From Aureispira sp. CCB-QB1 (GTDB lineage: Bacteria > Bacteroidota > Bacteroidia > Chitinophagales > Saprospiraceae), in NCBI RefSeq assembly GCF_000724545.1, contig NZ_JHBV01000027.1:62001-126000 (forward strand): a stretch of 64,000 nt of DNA. Direction: 5' to 3'. Positions 26,817 through 35,048 of this stretch are shown here, in pieces. Within the stretch, counting starts at the first letter, position 1; every line of letters begins with the position of its first letter. Below the pieces are notes generated by a model, which was not told the DNA's origin, ran no database searches, and worked only from the letters and a program-made list of their open reading frames with translations. Position numbers and translations under genes: made by a program.

Positions 26817-28827
26817 TTTGAGGTGATTGTTGTAATGAAAAACTAAAAATGGTGCCTTTGCCTAGAGTGCTATTCACTTTGATAGTGCTACTAAGACGTT
26901 CGGCTAATTCTTTGCAAAGAAGCAGCCCAATTCCTGTTCCTTTTTGAGGGATATGATGCTCAACTGTTGGTACAGTCTGTTGGAATAAATTACTTTGCTC
27001 TATTTCAGACATACCTTTGCCAGTGTCTTTGACCAAAACTTCAATTGTGTTACCAATGGTTTTGGCTTGTACATATACTTTGCCACCTTTGGAAGTAAAT
27101 TTGATCGCGTTATCAATTAAATTTCTAAGAATAGTTTGGGTTATTTTTAAATCGGCATACACGATACTATTGGGAGGGACTGCGTTAATTAACGCAATTT
27201 GTTCTCGATCTGCATTGATCTTAAATAAATTAAAGACATCTGCAACCAGCTGCTCTAAAGCAAAATGCTGTGGGGTATTACTTAATTTCCCGCTTTGATT
27301 AATAGCCCATTGCAATAAGTTTTGGATGAGCAAATACAACTCATTGGATGATTTTTCTAATTTTTGAATAAAATATAAAATAGAGCTTTTATCCATAGAC
27401 TCTAAGTTGCTCGATAGAGATTGAGTGATAGAGCGAAAACCGATTAAAGGATTTTTGAGATCGTGTCCAATAATGGTAAATAATTTATCTTTAGTAGAAT
27501 TGAGTATTTCTAGTTCTTTATTGGTTTTAGAACGATACCGATACAATGAAATAAGAACACTAATAATTATGACCAGTAAAAAAAGGACACTAAAAATCCA
27601 CTTTCGTTGAGTTTGGATGCGCTCTAACTCTAAGCTAGAAATAATATTTTGTTGCTTGAGCAATTTGATTTCTTGCTCTTTTTTCTCTGATTCGTACTTT
27701 GTTTCCAGCTCAGCAATGAAATTAGCATTTTTCTCTTGTTCGATACTATCGGCGATGGCTTTGTATTGTAGATAATAAAAAGAGGCCTTTTCGCTGTTAT
27801 TCATTAGGTTGTAATAGTCAGCATAAATCTGATAAACTCGAAAGGTGTTGATATCAAGTTGATGTTCTCGAATGATTCGCTCCGCTCGTTGAATGTGTTG
27901 TAGTGCTTCAGGAAATTGATGAGCTTTTAAGTGCATTTCTGCAATGTCAAGTAAAATTTCGCCAATTAATTGAGGGTTACCTTGTATCATCCTCAATTCA
28001 AGTGCTTTGTTATAATACGCTATAGAACGCTCATAGTCATCCTGCCAATACGCTAGTTGCCCGATAGAAACATAGTTATTGATAATGCCCACAGAATCTT
28101 TTAGTTTTAAATTAAGCTCCAAGGCTTGTTGATAATACTGCCTTGCTTGTTGGTAGTTCTTTATTTGCCTATAAACGAGTCCTATATTAGATAAACTCTT
28201 ACTAATTCCTGATTGATTATTAATTTTTCGTTTTAAGGCTAAAGATTTTTTGTAATACTCTAGTGCTTTATCGTGCTTCTCAAACTTCATATAAACAATT
28301 CCTATGTTATTATAAGTAGAATGAATAGAAGGCGAGTTGAGTTGTTCTTTAATTTTTAGAGCTTTAAAATAATATGTCAGAGCAGTGGGGTAGTCTTTTA
28401 ACTGATTATAAGCAAACCCCATATCATTATAAAGCCAAGCAAATATTTCTTCTTTTAGTTCTTCTTGTTTTGTTTTAGCCCATTCTAGAGTTTTTAAGCC
28501 ATAGACAACAGCACTATCAGGTTGTCGAAGGTAAATGAAAGCATCAACGACTTTAGTTGAAAAAACAAAAAGCGTGTGGTCGAAATTATTTTTTTTAGCT
28601 AGTTTGCAAATAAATTTTCTATAAAATAAAACTTCTTCTGGATGAAAACGCCCCAATTCAGCACAGATAGCGTCCAATAACTCTATTTTTAAAGAATCAC
28701 TTGGCGTGTCTAATATATATTGAGGAATCTTAAACGTTGAATTGTTTTGTGCAGCAGTTGTGGAGAAAAACAATGTTGTTAAAAAAAAACAATAAAGGAC
28801 TGTTTTAATGGGAGCAAAAGTTTTCAT
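26809..28827 (-). CDS. TPR-containing sensor histidine kinase
   Basis: This 672-residue protein has a signal peptide (~1-26). A periplasmic TPR array (~100-345) of six or seven units follows, including TYNNIGIVYMK and SKSLSNIGLVYRQ, then a coiled coil (~360-405), one membrane helix (~412-433) and a HisKA domain with phospho-His in LFTIIGHDLKNPL. The HATPase domain has LIDNAIKFT (N box), VKDTGKGMS (G1) and KGTGIGLLLCKEL (G2). Pairing a TPR-HisKA kinase with a LuxR-type regulator is a recurrent Bacteroidota arrangement. The signal is unknown. A terminator upstream (28885) separates it from the preceding gene. Confidence 0.93.
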   Translation of the reverse strand: MKTFAPIKTVLYCFFLTTLFFSTTAAQNNSTFKIPQYILDTPSDSLKIELLDAICAELGRFHPEEVLFYRKFICKLAKKNNFDHTLFVFSTKVVDAFIYLRQPDSAVVYGLKTLEWAKTKQEELKEEIFAWLYNDMGFAYNQLKDYPTALTYYFKALKIKEQLNSPSIHSTYNNIGIVYMKFEKHDKALEYYKKSLALKRKINNQSGISKSLSNIGLVYRQIKNYQQARQYYQQALELNLKLKDSVGIINNYVSIGQLAYWQDDYERSIAYYNKALELRMIQGNPQLIGEILLDIAEMHLKAHQFPEALQHIQRAERIIREHQLDINTFRVYQIYADYYNLMNNSEKASFYYLQYKAIADSIEQEKNANFIAELETKYESEKKEQEIKLLKQQNIISSLELERIQTQRKWIFSVLFLLVIIISVLISLYRYRSKTNKELEILNSTKDKLFTIIGHDLKNPLIGFRSITQSLSSNLESMDKSSILYFIQKLEKSSNELYLLIQNLLQWAINQSGKLSNTPQHFALEQLVADVFNLFKINADREQIALINAVPPNSIVYADLKITQTILRNLIDNAIKFTSKGGKVYVQAKTIGNTIEVLVKDTGKGMSEIEQSNLFQQTVPTVEHHIPQKGTGIGLLLCKELAERLSSTIKVNSTLGKGTIFSFSLQQSPQNA

Positions 28828-28884
28828 TTTGAATCAATTAAGAAAAGAAGGAATAAGATACAAAATATAGAAATTTTTATAAAA

Positions 28885-28918
28885 AAAAGGTCAACCTCAT
28901 GTTAGAAGTTGACCTTTT
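28885..28918 (-). terminator. Intrinsic terminator
   Basis: The stem AAAAGGTCAAC/GTTGACCTTTT is followed on the minus strand by a T run. It ends the transcript of the small exported protein gene at 28941-29261. Confidence 0.85.
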
Positions 28919-28940
28919 ATGATTAGAACTTAAGATAAGT

Positions 28941-29261
28941 TTACCTAGTTTGTTCATTATTTTTTTTGCGAGCAATATTAGCACTAGCACGATTTTGTTT
29001 GTGTTTAATAACCGCTTTTTCTTTTCTAGTCACAACACCATCTGCTTTAGCTGCTCTTTTAGTTCGATTAATATCACGCTGTTGCTGTTTTAATTTTTTT
29101 GCTTCGGCAGGAGTTAATTCTCCAGAGCGAACACCGTCATTAATTCTGGCATTTTGTTTTACCTGTTTGGTAACAACTTCCTTTTGGGTTGTTTGAGCAT
29201 TAGCGTTGAAGCCTAATCCAAATAAAGCAATCAGTACGAATAACAAATTTTGAATCTTCAT
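28941..29261 (-). CDS. Small exported basic helical protein
   Basis: This 106-residue protein has a signal peptide (residues ~1-22, ending ANAQ). The mature part is highly charged and helical, with the pattern ARINDGVRSGELTPAEAKKL and later RAAKADGVVTRKEKAVIKHKQNRAS. The two GELT/GVVT turns resemble paired EF-hand-like or helical-hairpin units that I have seen in small periplasmic proteins of many bacteria. The function is unknown. It is monocistronic with its own terminator, which suggests good expression. Confidence 0.7.
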   Translation of the reverse strand: MKIQNLLFVLIALFGLGFNANAQTTQKEVVTKQVKQNARINDGVRSGELTPAEAKKLKQQQRDINRTKRAAKADGVVTRKEKAVIKHKQNRASANIARKKNNEQTR

Positions 29262-29355
29262 GATCGTTACAATTTTTAATGTTTGGAGAATTTTGTTGAT
29301 AACATTAAGACTTCAGTACTTATCAAAGGTTTAATTCAAAGGAAAAAAATTTACT

Positions 29356-31623
29356 TTATTGCTGCTTAGTTGGATCGTATTCTGGGTCAATTTTCTTCCA
29401 TCGTTGGTGATATTCCTCTACTTTCTCTGGTTGATTTAATTGGCGATAAGCAATTTCTAAATTGTAAAGAATAGGAACTGCATTGGGTGTTATCTCTAAC
29501 GCTTTCTCTAGGTTTTTGATGGCTGTATAGTGAGAATTGGTTGCTTCTTGGAGGCGACCTGCTTGTTGCAATTGCATGCCCTTTATACCATAAGCAATCC
29601 CCAACAAACGGAAGCTTTCAAAGTCTTTATTTGAATAAGTCAAAGACTTTTCAATCGAAGCAATCGAAGCATCTATTTGCCCTAAATGTTGCCCCAATAA
29701 ATTACCACGATCTCTATAAACAACGCCTAAGTTGCGGTGAACATCTGGGTGGTCTGGGCGCAAGCGAAGTACTTCGTTATAAGCCTGTATACCCGCATCA
29801 TAGTACTTCAATGCTTCTTCAAAAAGACTTCGTTTGGCTTGAGGATTGGTATTATTGGCACCTTCTTGTTTTTTTACGCCACCTAACATCACATTAGCAT
29901 TACCACGCAACAACCAAGCATTGTTATAGGTAGGGTGCAGTTGTGTCGCTGTAATTGAATGTCCCAATGCTTTTTCAATCAGCATTTTACGCTCTATAGA
30001 GTTATTGGAGCGATTGGCTTTATCTTGTAGCACACCCGAAACGGCATTGTTTAATTTTGCACTATGAGGAGAGTGTACAATATCTGTGGTAAATAATGTA
30101 TAGTCATCATACCAAGCAAGGTTTCGAGTACATGTTTTGATAGAATATAGAACGACTAGAACTCCTAATACAGCTGTTGGAATTCTCAAGGCATCCACCC
30201 AACTTTTACCTCGGTCTGAAGCTCGTTGAACTAGTTCGTATAATCCCATGGCACAGAGCGTACTAAAGCCAACTGAAGGTAGGAACATGAAGCGTTCGGC
30301 CATATTGGTTCCAATCGGAAAAATTAAATTTGAAACAACTGAGAAAGTTGCCAAATAAAATAGAATAAAGAACGCATATGCTTTTCGTTTGAGGGTACCC
30401 AAGATTAATAAAATACCTAAAATAAAATGCAGCAATACAGAAAGTAAGACCTCAGGCATTGAAAAGGTCGGAATAACATCCATATTGGTACGAATATGCT
30501 TTGGGTAATAATCATTTGTCAGTGGATCTGGATAAATGAGTAGTTTGACGTACTTGCCCCAAGTGTACAATACTGTTGCCAAACGCTCTTCGTTAGTATA
30601 AGAAACGTAGCGGTTGTTTTCAATTTTTAGGAACGGATCATTCATTAATTCGGTTGCAGGGGCGTTGTTCGTACTCACAACAGAGGCGGCATCTCCTAAA
30701 ATTGGACCTCGGATTCCAAACCAAAAAATACCAACAATAACAATATAAGGAACTGTTTTTATTAAGATTTCTGGAAGTTCTTTCTTGGTAAAGAAGTAAA
30801 GCGCAGCAGGAATAATAGCTAGGAAGGTAACCGCATTTTCTTTTGAAAAAATCGCAAAAATGAAAGCCAAAATAGCACCAACTTCATAGAAAAGTGCTTT
30901 GTTTTGTTCTGCTACAGCAGCTTTTAAGACCCAATAGACAGCCAATACAGAGCCTAACAAAACCATAATTTCATCTCGACCTTTGATGTTGGCCACTGCT
31001 TCAGTATGAATTGGGTGTGTCGCATAAAGTAAGGCACCTGCTAAGGCTATAAAATAACCTTTTAAATTATTTTGAGTCCTTTTAGGATTAAACATTTGCA
31101 ACAACATCAAGTAAATAACTACACAAAGCCAAGCATACAACAGCATATTGACAAAATGACTAATCCACGGTTTGCCCCGATAGTTTTTATCTCCATCTTT
31201 GTCCAAAGCAGGTTGCCCGTCTGAGCTTGTTACCACCTCACCGAACAGTTGCAATTCAATAGCAAAAGTTGCTAGAGAAAGAGGACGATAACGACCACCT
31301 GCAACTAAGTTTCGCTTGCTCCCAAAAAAACCTGTAAATGTATCTTCAGTCCAAATACCATGCATTCCCTTAAATCCCTTTTTGGTAAATTCGTTGCGGA
31401 GAATAACAATGCTATCATCAACAGCATACTGATGCCCTAGCGTGTTGGCATACAAAGCTGCACTTAGAAAGAAGACAAGAATCAAATGCATTTTATGATT
31501 GACCCAAAAAGAATTTTTTACTTGTAATTCTTGGGAGGAGTTAGAATTTTTGTCTTTTTGAGTGCTAGCTTTAGAAGTAGAAGGCGTAGCTTTTTTAGAT
31601 GGTGATTTTTTTTTCTTACTCAT
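29356..31623 (-). CDS. TMTC-like membrane glycosyltransferase with C-terminal TPRs
   Basis: This ~755-residue protein opens with a basic Lys/Ser-rich cytoplasmic segment. It then has ~10-11 membrane helices (from ~45) with a GT-C signature: the acidic AVDDSIVI in the first loop, and YRPLSLATFAIELQLFG. The C-terminal third is TPR (NAWLLRGNANVML, DVHRNLGVVYRDRG, PILYNLEIAYRQL). This is the layout of eukaryotic TMTC O-mannosyltransferases and their bacterial relatives. Protein glycosylation at the periplasmic face is inferred. I start at ATG 31623 (MSKKKK); the longer frame begins with GTG 31647. Confidence 0.82.
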   Translation of the reverse strand: MSKKKKSPSKKATPSTSKASTQKDKNSNSSQELQVKNSFWVNHKMHLILVFFLSAALYANTLGHQYAVDDSIVILRNEFTKKGFKGMHGIWTEDTFTGFFGSKRNLVAGGRYRPLSLATFAIELQLFGEVVTSSDGQPALDKDGDKNYRGKPWISHFVNMLLYAWLCVVIYLMLLQMFNPKRTQNNLKGYFIALAGALLYATHPIHTEAVANIKGRDEIMVLLGSVLAVYWVLKAAVAEQNKALFYEVGAILAFIFAIFSKENAVTFLAIIPAALYFFTKKELPEILIKTVPYIVIVGIFWFGIRGPILGDAASVVSTNNAPATELMNDPFLKIENNRYVSYTNEERLATVLYTWGKYVKLLIYPDPLTNDYYPKHIRTNMDVIPTFSMPEVLLSVLLHFILGILLILGTLKRKAYAFFILFYLATFSVVSNLIFPIGTNMAERFMFLPSVGFSTLCAMGLYELVQRASDRGKSWVDALRIPTAVLGVLVVLYSIKTCTRNLAWYDDYTLFTTDIVHSPHSAKLNNAVSGVLQDKANRSNNSIERKMLIEKALGHSITATQLHPTYNNAWLLRGNANVMLGGVKKQEGANNTNPQAKRSLFEEALKYYDAGIQAYNEVLRLRPDHPDVHRNLGVVYRDRGNLLGQHLGQIDASIASIEKSLTYSNKDFESFRLLGIAYGIKGMQLQQAGRLQEATNSHYTAIKNLEKALEITPNAVPILYNLEIAYRQLNQPEKVEEYHQRWKKIDPEYDPTKQQ

Positions 31624-31660
31624 AACTTGCTTTTGGTAAAGTGGCACGAAGTACTAAAAT

Positions 31661-31717
31661 TAAGAATTCAAAAGAAATAAGTACAGCTAGAAGAGCTTTA
31701 TTTCTTTTGAGTTCTTA
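31661..31717 (-). terminator. Long-stem hairpin between the cyclophilin and TMTC-like genes
   Basis: A 20-bp stem with one mismatch (TAAGAATTCAAAAGAAATAA against TTATTTCTTTTGAGTTCTTA) lies just after the cyclophilin stop. The 3' arm lacks a long pure T tract, so termination is likely but not certain. Confidence 0.6.
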
Positions 31718-31741
31718 AATAAATGGTAAAATGAAAGTTCT

Positions 31742-32476
31742 TTACGATGCTGTTGAAGGAGCATCAATGACTTTTACAACCATGCGAATATCTTCTACTG
31801 GACGATCAGGCCAAGTTGGTTCAATAGAGCGATAGGTTTTGGCAGATACGATTTTTTCTAAGACAGGCATACCTTTTATCACTTGTCCAAATATCGTATA
31901 CATATTATCGTATTGCGGTGTACCACCATACATCTCGTAAAGCTCGATTTGTTCGGGCGTGTAATCGACTTTTGTTTTTAATGATAACTCCTTTACTTGA
32001 TATTGTTTAAGAGGTTGCCCATGAATAATCATAAACTGGGAGCCATTAGAAGACTTATCGGGGTGGTGCCCAATGCCTTTATGAAAACCACACAAAGCAC
32101 CTTGGCGCATGATAAATTTGGTCGATATTTCAGCAGGGATACGATGCTCAGCGTTCCCCATGCCAAGATACTGTTCTGGTGGGACAGAATCTCTAGAGTC
32201 GGGGTCCCCTCCTTGAATCATAAAATTGGGTTGTACTCGATGAAACAGTAGCCCATCGTAAAAACCTTCTCGAGCTAGTTTTAAGAAATTATCTCGGTGT
32301 TTGGGGGTTTCATTAAATAATTCAATAATCATCTCCCCATATTGTGTTGTAATGGAGACTTTGGGTCTAGGAAGTGTGGCAATAGTATCTTCTTCTTCTG
32401 TGGAGTCAGCAGTAGGAGAACCACAGGCACTTATCAAAAGACCGATTAATAGCAATAAATAAACTTGTTTGTGCAT
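31742..32476 (-). CDS. Cyclophilin-type peptidyl-prolyl isomerase lipoprotein
   Basis: This 244-residue protein has a lipobox at Cys18 (LISAC). The cyclophilin domain (~38-235) retains FHRVQPNFMIQGGDP (catalytic Arg and the Phe/Gln pocket), GSQFMIIHG, and YTIFGQVIKGMPVLEKI. An insertion around 140-175 (KELSLKTKVDYTPEQ) is typical of bacterial outer-membrane-anchored cyclophilins. It should assist proline isomerisation in the periplasm. It starts 3 bp after the stop of the upstream hypothetical gene, so they form an operon. Confidence 0.93.
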   Translation of the reverse strand: MHKQVYLLLLIGLLISACGSPTADSTEEEDTIATLPRPKVSITTQYGEMIIELFNETPKHRDNFLKLAREGFYDGLLFHRVQPNFMIQGGDPDSRDSVPPEQYLGMGNAEHRIPAEISTKFIMRQGALCGFHKGIGHHPDKSSNGSQFMIIHGQPLKQYQVKELSLKTKVDYTPEQIELYEMYGGTPQYDNMYTIFGQVIKGMPVLEKIVSAKTYRSIEPTWPDRPVEDIRMVVKVIDAPSTAS

Positions 32477-32479
32477 GGA

Positions 32480-32872
32480 TTAACTGTTCTTTACGTGTTC
32501 GATATATTCGGCAATTTTTCTTCTTAACAAAACTTCTTGTTGAGCACGTCCAGCAGGTGGAATCGCCATTTGTTTCCAATGAGGCCAACCATCTTCGTCA
32601 TAGCCTTCTAGTTCGTAATAACCATCATAACTCAACAATCGGCAGACAGCAATATGCATCAAGTCCTGTCTCTCTTCTTTAGTGAATTCGTCTCGAATTT
32701 GCCCAAGCTCTTGCAAACCAATTGCAAATAAAATGCCTTGTAAGTCAGGTAGTTTGTTTAATCCTAACATGGTTTTGATCTCAAATCTTGTGTTGAGCCA
32801 TATTGCATCTCCTTCTTGACTGTCATCATAAAGTTCGTCTTCGATAATATCTATACCGTCAAATTTTGCCAT
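32480..32872 (-). CDS. Conserved hypothetical acidic protein
   Basis: This 130-residue protein is acidic and soluble, without signal peptide or membrane segment. Features are an N-terminal acidic stretch (DIIEDELYDDSQEGDAI), a helical middle (LPDLQGILFAIGLQELG, EERQDLMHIAVCRLL) and GYDEDGWPHWKQMA. I do not recognise the family. The 3-bp spacing to the cyclophilin gene indicates co-transcription. Confidence 0.7.
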   Translation of the reverse strand: MAKFDGIDIIEDELYDDSQEGDAIWLNTRFEIKTMLGLNKLPDLQGILFAIGLQELGQIRDEFTKEERQDLMHIAVCRLLSYDGYYELEGYDEDGWPHWKQMAIPPAGRAQQEVLLRRKIAEYIEHVKNS

Positions 32873-33023
32873 AGTATGTTATTTAAATTCATTCGTTATC
32901 AAGGTTTATTGATTGAAGAGAATCTGTCTCTGAATTATTATCAATAACGAAAATAATCACAAAGATATGTCTATGAGAGGAGTTTTTTATGCATACAATC
33001 AGAATAATTTAGAGCTAGGATAT

Positions 33024-33061
33024 AAAAAAAGGTAACAACCGTCTATTTACTTGTTGTTACC
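33024..33061 (-). terminator. Intrinsic terminator of the lipase/peptide locus
   Basis: The stem GGTAACAAC/GTTGTTACC is followed on the minus strand by TTTTTTTATA, 27 bp past the lipase stop. Confidence 0.85.
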
Positions 33062-33087
33062 TAAGGGGAAAATAAGCCAGCCCAAAA

Positions 33088-34398
33088 TTATTCAGAATCG
33101 TTTGGAGCTTTGTTTTGCTGATAAGCGAGCACTAAGTCAGCTACTTCTATCTCATTCAGATCTACTTTGAGGGTATCTTTGATGGCAAGTTCGTCAGGAG
33201 TTAAAACTGTACTGTCTTTTGGTTTGTTGTTATTAATAATATTTTTATAAGCTGTCATAAAATTGACAATGTCTAATAAGGGGTAATAGGCTGTTGTGTG
33301 TTGTGTGGCAGCCTGAGCTACAAAACGAGTGAATTGACTAATCACTGGTAAGTAGGCATCTTTTAGATTTTTTGGTAAGTTCAAAGCACTGACAAAGGCA
33401 ATGGCTGCAATAGCTTTCAAATCGACTGAATTGTCAAATGTTCCTTGCAAAGGAGTCGAAGGTTGAATTTGCTGATAGGGATTTTTGTGGGGAACAACCA
33501 CAATTTTGTCTGCCATAGCGATAAAAGAAGCAAGTGTCACAAGGCTGCCTAAAATAGATTGATTGGGTGTATCCGCACTAGAAGGTTTTATATGTTGCTC
33601 ATAAAAAGTTGGAATTTGAGCTAGGTCACTTCTTTGCCATGCGTGTGGAACAACATCAATCGTGTTGTATTTGCTATGATAAGCGATTTTATTGGCTTTG
33701 ATTTGTTTTTGATAATAGGTGGCAAAGTCCTTGTCGCCAGGAGTCGGACCAGCAGTTGGATAAGTGGAGAGCTGTGCCTTATTGGAAGGGTCCCAAGTTG
33801 CTTTTTTGTCTGATAGGTAAAGAGCTAATGTTGGGGCTAGGGCACCTCCTAGGCTATGCCCCGTAACAGCTATTTCTATACCCGTTGGAATCGTATTGCT
33901 TACAATATACGAGCGCAAACTTTCTAGGAGTGTATTGCCCGTATCATCTTTCATACTCAATAAAATTTGTAAACCAATACTGGTGCCTTTGGCAATGTGC
34001 CCAGAGTAAGAAACACCAGTGATGGATTCCCATTCTACCAAACTATTGACCGAGAAGTCTTGAACCAACCAACCATAGGTCGAGATAGAATTGGTACCAG
34101 CAATAGAAATTACCAACAGCTGCTCTGATGGATTGTAGTAGGCACCCATTGTATTGTCTGCATGAACAGAGTTGGAGGTAGGATTTTGAGCATAAACAAC
34201 AGGTCCCCAAACGGAATTCCATGTTCCAATGAGTGTCGTTGTTTGGGCAAGAACATCTTTGGATACTTTGGTTACATAGGACTGCATAGCAGCCATACCA
34301 CTTTTACAATCACTTTGCGGCCAAGATAGCCCAAAGGCAGAATTGGTCGAAAAAGAAAGGCTATAAATTTGTTGTTCTCTAGAATAAGTAGGAGTCAT
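33088..34398 (-). CDS. Class-3 lipase family alpha/beta hydrolase
   Basis: This 436-residue protein has the lipase-3 elbow TGHSLGGALAP with nucleophile Ser182. The preceding strand and oxyanion element is VISIAGTNS (~96-104). A catalytic Asp is likely in NTIDVVPHAW and the His in that segment or further on. It has no signal peptide or lipobox, so it is cytoplasmic unless exported by an unusual route. The C-terminal ~140 residues have no recognised domain. It is the last gene after the PatG-like protease and two Cys-rich peptides, 79 bp after the second peptide. Whether it belongs functionally with them is inference. Confidence 0.85.
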   Translation of the reverse strand: MTPTYSREQQIYSLSFSTNSAFGLSWPQSDCKSGMAAMQSYVTKVSKDVLAQTTTLIGTWNSVWGPVVYAQNPTSNSVHADNTMGAYYNPSEQLLVISIAGTNSISTYGWLVQDFSVNSLVEWESITGVSYSGHIAKGTSIGLQILLSMKDDTGNTLLESLRSYIVSNTIPTGIEIAVTGHSLGGALAPTLALYLSDKKATWDPSNKAQLSTYPTAGPTPGDKDFATYYQKQIKANKIAYHSKYNTIDVVPHAWQRSDLAQIPTFYEQHIKPSSADTPNQSILGSLVTLASFIAMADKIVVVPHKNPYQQIQPSTPLQGTFDNSVDLKAIAAIAFVSALNLPKNLKDAYLPVISQFTRFVAQAATQHTTAYYPLLDIVNFMTAYKNIINNNKPKDSTVLTPDELAIKDTLKVDLNEIEVADLVLAYQQNKAPNDSE

Positions 34399-34431
34399 AA
34401 TAGAAGCTTTATTAGAGGTTCATTGAAAATA

Positions 34432-34461
34432 AGCACAAAAACAACTAGTTGTTTTTGTGCT
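34432..34461 (-). terminator. Perfect hairpin after Cys-rich peptide 1
   Basis: A 30-bp perfect palindrome with arms AGCACAAAAACAA/TTGTTTTTGTGCT and loop CTAG, followed on the minus strand by TATTTTC. The core AGCACAAAA/TTTTGTGCT is shared with the hairpin after peptide 2. It may terminate or attenuate transcription into the lipase gene. Confidence 0.75.
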
Positions 34462-34477
34462 CTAAGGGCATGTTAGA

Positions 34478-34651
34478 CTAGCAGACAGTTTTGTCACAAG
34501 CTAATTCACAAAGTTGTCTGGCACCAATAGGTAAAACTTGACAAGCTGTTTTGCAAAGAGTACAGGCAATTCCTGAAGTAGTGATTCCTTTTGAGGAACT
34601 GTTGTAATTGGTTTTAATGCCAATAGGCATAGATTGCATTGGAGTTTTCAT
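34478..34651 (-). CDS. Cys-rich 57-residue peptide 1 (candidate RiPP/bacteriocin precursor)
   Basis: This 57-residue peptide starts at ATG 34651 (MKTPMQSMPIG). A longer in-frame start eight codons upstream (34675) is possible, but it has no counterpart in the paralogue. The N-terminal half is polar and shares PMQSMPIG and NYN with peptide 2. The C-terminal half carries six Cys at 30, 33, 37, 48, 52 and 57 (CTLCKTAC-x10-CELACDKTVC). It has no signal peptide or double-Gly site; a conserved Ser-Gly (26-27) precedes the Cys region. I do not recognise a family. Position after the PatA/PatG-type protease suggests that it is the protease substrate. Confidence 0.8.
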   Translation of the reverse strand: MKTPMQSMPIGIKTNYNSSSKGITTSGIACTLCKTACQVLPIGARQLCELACDKTVC

Positions 34652-34755
34652 AATACGTTGGTTTTTGTAGACCACTATTTTTTGTCATTAGACCTGTATT
34701 GTTATAGCGTTAGCAGTCTATGAAGGATTTTTAGTGGACTATTAATTAGAATAAA

Positions 34756-34787
34756 AGCACAAAAACTAGATTGAAAGCTTTTGTGCT
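34756..34787 (-). terminator. Hairpin after Cys-rich peptide 2
   Basis: The stem AGCACAAAA/TTTTGTGCT has a 14-nt loop and is followed on the minus strand by TTTTATTC. It lies 12 bp after the stop and shares its stem with the hairpin after peptide 1. Confidence 0.8.
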
Positions 34788-34799
34788 CAGAAAATAATT

Positions 34800-34973
34800 C
34801 TAGCAGACAGTTTTATCACAGGCTAGTAGACAAAGTGTTTTGGCGACGCCAGATAACTGGTTACAAGCTAACTTACAAAGTGTGCAAGGAAGACCAGATT
34901 CGTTAACACCAGTTGCTTTAGCATTGTAATTAAGCTGATTGCCAATAGGCATGGATTGCATTGGAATTCTCAT
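34800..34973 (-). CDS. Cys-rich 57-residue peptide 2 (candidate RiPP/bacteriocin precursor)
   Basis: A 57-residue ORF from ATG 34973 (MRIPMQSMPIG) to the TAG at 34800-34802. It has exactly the length of peptide 1 and aligns without gaps. Identical blocks are PMQSMPIG, NYN, SG, CTLCK, AC, LC and LACDKTVC. The six Cys are at the same positions (30, 33, 37, 48, 52, 57), while the residues between (NQLSGVAKT against QVLPIGARQ) differ. It begins 75 bp after the PatG-like protease stop. Conservation of ends and cysteines with a variable middle is typical of a precursor family. Confidence 0.8.
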   Translation of the reverse strand: MRIPMQSMPIGNQLNYNAKATGVNESGLPCTLCKLACNQLSGVAKTLCLLACDKTVC

Positions 34974-35048
34974 GATTAAAAGAATTTAAAAGTGAATAAT
35001 AAATTAATAAAGTTTTAATATTTATTGATAGCTCTATTGATTGGAGGC

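Noticed and set aside
33088-34398. Lipase as a secreted toxin of the peptide system
   Set aside because: It has no signal peptide, lipobox or sorting domain, so export is unsupported. Only its position links it to the peptides.
34478-34973. Peptides as classic double-glycine bacteriocins or lanthipeptides
   Set aside because: There is no GG leader site, no C39 transporter and no LanB/C/M-type or radical SAM enzyme in the neighbourhood.
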